From assembly GCA_902779075.1 (NCBI GenBank), contig CACZAK010000323.1:1-7267 (forward strand): 7,267 nt of DNA, written 5' to 3'. The position numbers and the translations under genes were made by a program. Positions 5,782-7,267 of the stretch are shown here, in pieces; the first letter of the stretch is position 1, and each line of letters opens with the position of its first letter. Below the pieces are notes generated by a model. That model worked only from the letters and a program-made list of their open reading frames with translations. It searched no databases and was not told the DNA's origin. The DNA comes from an uncultured bacterium. Lineage in GTDB: Bacteria; Verrucomicrobiota; Kiritimatiellia; RFP12; UBA1067.

Positions 5782-5881
5782 AAACGGGCACGAAAATAAC
5801 CGACAAGGGTGTTTCGTGCCCGAAAGCCACATTGCGTTTTCGGGCACGAAATATGCCGCAGGGTTGATTTCGTGCCCAAAT
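5782..5881 (+). promoter_or_regulatory. Four-site inverted repeat array (TTTCGTGCCCGAAA) upstream of the ATPase
   Basis: The 10-mer TTTCGTGCCC or its complement GGGCACGAAA occurs at 5786-5795 (minus), 5812-5821 (plus), 5842-5851 (minus) and 5868-5877 (plus). Start-to-start spacing is 26, 30 and 26 bp. The two middle copies are complete 14-mers (5812-5825 and 5838-5851) and form a perfect 14-bp inverted pair around 12 bases. The last copy lies in the spacer of the ATPase promoter. Ordered repeats at a promoter suggest an operator array; the winged helix of the ATPase itself is a candidate binder, by inference only. Confidence 0.75.
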
Positions 5882-5892
5882 TGTGATATCAT
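5864..5892 (+). promoter_or_regulatory. Promoter of the ATPase gene
   Basis: TTGATT (5864-5869) and TATCAT (5887-5892) are 17 bp apart, with TG at 5884-5885 giving TGATATCAT. Predicted start is near 5899, leaving a leader of about 22 nt. The fourth TTTCGTGCCC repeat (5868-5877) fills the spacer, so a bound protein would block RNA polymerase. Confidence 0.75.
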
Positions 5893-5920
5893 GGTGTCCG
5901 CTGATTGAGGATCATAGGCG

Positions 5921-7231
5921 ATGTTCGTAGGAAGAAAATCAATTTTAGATAGGCTGGATGGGCTTTGGCAGAAGTCAACGCCTTCCCTTGTGACGGTTCG
6001 CGGAAGGCGGCGAATCGGCAAATCGACGCTTGTGGCGGAGTTTGCAAGGCGTTCTTCCGACCATTTCATTTCAATTGAGGGACAAGCTCCGGGCGAGGGT
6101 GTCAACAACAAGGTGCAGTTGCGAAGTTTCATGGAACAGCTGTCCATGCAGACGAACGCGCCTGACGTGGCCGTGTCGAGTTGGCTGCATGCTTTCCAGA
6201 TGCTCGGTAATTCGCTTCCTAGGGATGGACGTCTTGTCGTGTTGCTTGATGAGATTTCATGGATGGGCGGCTATGACGTTTCCTTCGCCGGAACGCTCAA
6301 GATCGCATGGGACAGGTTCTTCAAGACCAGAAACAACTTAGTCCTTGTTCTTTGCGGCAGCGTTTCAAGCTGGATTGCGGAGAACATCTTGAACGGGACG
6401 GGCTTTGCCGGGCGCGACTCGCTTGATTTTGTCATAGACGAACTTCCGCTTCAAGTCTGCAGGGCGTTTTGGGGAACGGCGGCGGAGCGCGTTTCCACAG
6501 GCGAGGTTCTGGATGTCCTTTCCGTGACTGGCGGCGTCCCGAAGTATCTTGAAGAGATCAATCCCGGCGTTTCGTCAGACGAGAACATTCGACAGCTGTG
6601 TTTCACGCGGGAGGGTATCCTCTTCCGCGACTTCAACCAGATATTCAGCCAGATATTCGGGAAGAAGTCGCAGATGCGAAAGGCGTTGCTCAAGGCGATC
6701 GCATACGGGGCGAAATCCGCCGCCGAAATTGCGGAGACGCTCGGCATTGAACGGAACGGGCACCTGGTGGAACATCTCTCCGAATTGGAACTTGCCGGGT
6801 TCGTCGCGAAGGATGGCGGAGTCAACCCCTGTACGGGAAGGGCGGGACGCATCGTGCGGTATAGGCTCAAGGACAATTACGCGCGATTCTACTTGCACCA
6901 CATCGAGCCGCACGCCAAGGAGGTTGAAGCGGGGCTTTTCCAGTGCGGATCGCTTGCGGAGCTGAAGGGGTGGGACGTGATGAAGGGGCTTCAGTTCGAG
7001 AACCTCGTGATCTCAAATTACAGAGCACTGCTTCCAATGCTCGGAATAGACGGAGCGTCGCTGCTTTCCGCCGCGCCGTATCGCCGCGCGAAATCTGCGG
7101 ACCTTGGCGGCGTTCAGGTCGATCTCCTGCTCCAGACACGGACAACGGCGTATCTGGTGGAAATAAAACGCCTCTTGGGTGGAATCCGAAAAACAAGTGC
7201 GCCTGAAACGGGAGGCAGCCTAGCGGCATAG
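5921..7231 (+). CDS. AAA-type ATPase with winged helix and PD-(D/E)XK-like domain, C-terminally shortened
   Basis: This 436-residue protein resembles the archaeal-type ATPase/DUF234 family common as paralogs in anaerobic bacteria and archaea; its biological role is unknown. Visible are the start MFVGRKSILDRL, Walker A GRRRIGKST (28-36), Walker B RLVVLLDEISWM (104-115, D110/E111), a sensor-like VLCGSVSSWI (143-152), the family motif GGVPKYLEE (204-212), a winged helix (about 264-297, AAEIAETLGI...LSELELAGFV) and a nuclease-like fold with E360 (QFENLV), D401 and E414-x-K416 (YLVEIKR). Relatives usually continue some 60-80 residues after EIKR; here 19 unrelated residues (LLGGIRKTSAPETGGSLAA) precede the stop, so the end is probably truncated. 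GAGG (5907-5910) precedes the start by 10 nt. Confidence 0.8.
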   Translation: MFVGRKSILDRLDGLWQKSTPSLVTVRGRRRIGKSTLVAEFARRSSDHFISIEGQAPGEGVNNKVQLRSFMEQLSMQTNAPDVAVSSWLHAFQMLGNSLPRDGRLVVLLDEISWMGGYDVSFAGTLKIAWDRFFKTRNNLVLVLCGSVSSWIAENILNGTGFAGRDSLDFVIDELPLQVCRAFWGTAAERVSTGEVLDVLSVTGGVPKYLEEINPGVSSDENIRQLCFTREGILFRDFNQIFSQIFGKKSQMRKALLKAIAYGAKSAAEIAETLGIERNGHLVEHLSELELAGFVAKDGGVNPCTGRAGRIVRYRLKDNYARFYLHHIEPHAKEVEAGLFQCGSLAELKGWDVMKGLQFENLVISNYRALLPMLGIDGASLLSAAPYRRAKSADLGGVQVDLLLQTRTTAYLVEIKRLLGGIRKTSAPETGGSLAA

Positions 7232-7247
7232 CCTCTGTTTCAGGCGC
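7199..7247 (+). repeat. Long inverted repeat at the ATPase 3' end
   Basis: GCGCCTGAAAC (7199-7209) and GTTTCAGGCGC (7237-7247) are perfect 11-bp arms. GAGGC (7212-7216) and GCCTC (7231-7235) extend the stem inward after a small internal loop, leaving a 14-base loop. The stem overlaps the last codons and stop of the ATPase. No T-tract follows; an extended -10 element does. It may be a terminator, but by analogy with the array at 5782-5881 it may be an operator of a gene beyond the window. Confidence 0.7.
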
Positions 7248-7251
7248 GATT

Positions 7252-7260
7252 TGCTATCAT
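7252..7260 (+). promoter_or_regulatory. Extended -10 element near the right edge
   Basis: TGCTATCAT (7252-7260) matches the TGnTATCAT element of the ATPase promoter and is followed by GTCC, as the other is followed by GGTGTCC. No good -35 hexamer is present at 16-18 bp. It suggests that a gene starts shortly after the window. Confidence 0.45.
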
Positions 7261-7267
7261 GTCCTTT

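Larger units (their letters stand above)
5699..5908 (+). pseudogene. Truncated Tat-exported protein: signal peptide only
   Basis: ATG 5699 follows GGAG (5686-5689) by 9 nt, and an in-frame stop at 5690-5692 excludes a longer start. The first residues, MERILGSLDRRTFLSAGGAFALSL, carry a twin-arginine motif (DRRTFL, close to SRRxFLK) and a weakly hydrophobic stretch, the hallmark of a Tat signal peptide. From about 5775-5785 (codons 26-29) the frame enters the inverted-repeat array upstream of the ATPase and continues as unconvincing sequence to TGA at 5906-5908. I read this as the 5' remnant of a Tat-secreted enzyme, perhaps the next gene of the glycan locus, cut off when the ATPase region arrived. 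The enzyme type cannot be named. It lies 107 bases after the GH127-type stop. Confidence 0.6.

Noticed and set aside
4926..5879. Minus-strand 317-residue open frame
   Set aside because: It is arginine/histidine-rich, spans the end of the GH127-type gene and the Tat fragment, and shows no domain or start signal.
5782..5881. CRISPR-like array
   Set aside because: The repeats alternate in orientation, are only 10-14 bp long, and the spacers are 12-16 nt; no cas gene is present.

Overview
The window looks like an accessory stretch of a GC-rich bacterial chromosome. Secreted glycan-active proteins (a DUF6807/PmoA-like protein and a GH127-type enzyme), a twin-arginine signal fragment, a VapBC module, an AAA/DUF234-type ATPase and many palindromic intergenic repeats together suggest a gut- or rumen-type member of the PVC group (Kiritimatiellota, Lentisphaerota or Verrucomicrobiota). 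That placement is inference; no marker gene is present.

Layout. Bases 1-84 hold the end of one gene and, overlapping it by ATGA, the start of a second gene that runs into repetitive DNA at about base 85. Bases 85-310 and 1227-1405 carry two dispersed repeat families (A, about 107 bp; B, 57 bp) in direct orientation. They bracket a compact vapBC toxin-antitoxin operon (501-1156) with a recognisable promoter and operator. Bases 1406-1670 hold a low-complexity GAGACG-type inverted repeat and no gene. Two GC-rich genes follow, each with its own promoter and signal peptide: a 532-aa protein with a GATase/ThuA-like N-terminal half and a DUF6807-like C-terminal half (1755-3353), and a 654-aa DUF1680/GH127-family enzyme (3627-5591). 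Between them is a nested palindromic structure. A Tat signal peptide start at 5699 is cut off after roughly 25-30 codons. An AAA ATPase with a winged helix and a PD-(D/E)XK-like C-terminal domain follows (5921-7231) and ends early for its family. Next to that end is another hairpin followed by a promoter-like extended -10 element.

How the parts fit. The two secreted proteins could act together on plant or host glycans (arabinose-containing polymers for GH127); the truncated Tat protein may have been a third member. VapBC and the ATPase are visibly less GC-rich than the glycan genes and look like later arrivals. The most interesting pattern is at the right: an inverted-repeat/operator array and promoter driving an ATPase-nuclease-like gene, placed exactly where a Tat-exported gene is broken, with a second inverted repeat plus promoter placed where the ATPase itself is broken. 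This could be a family of inserted modules, one interrupting another. All five promoters proposed here share a TGn extended -10 element.
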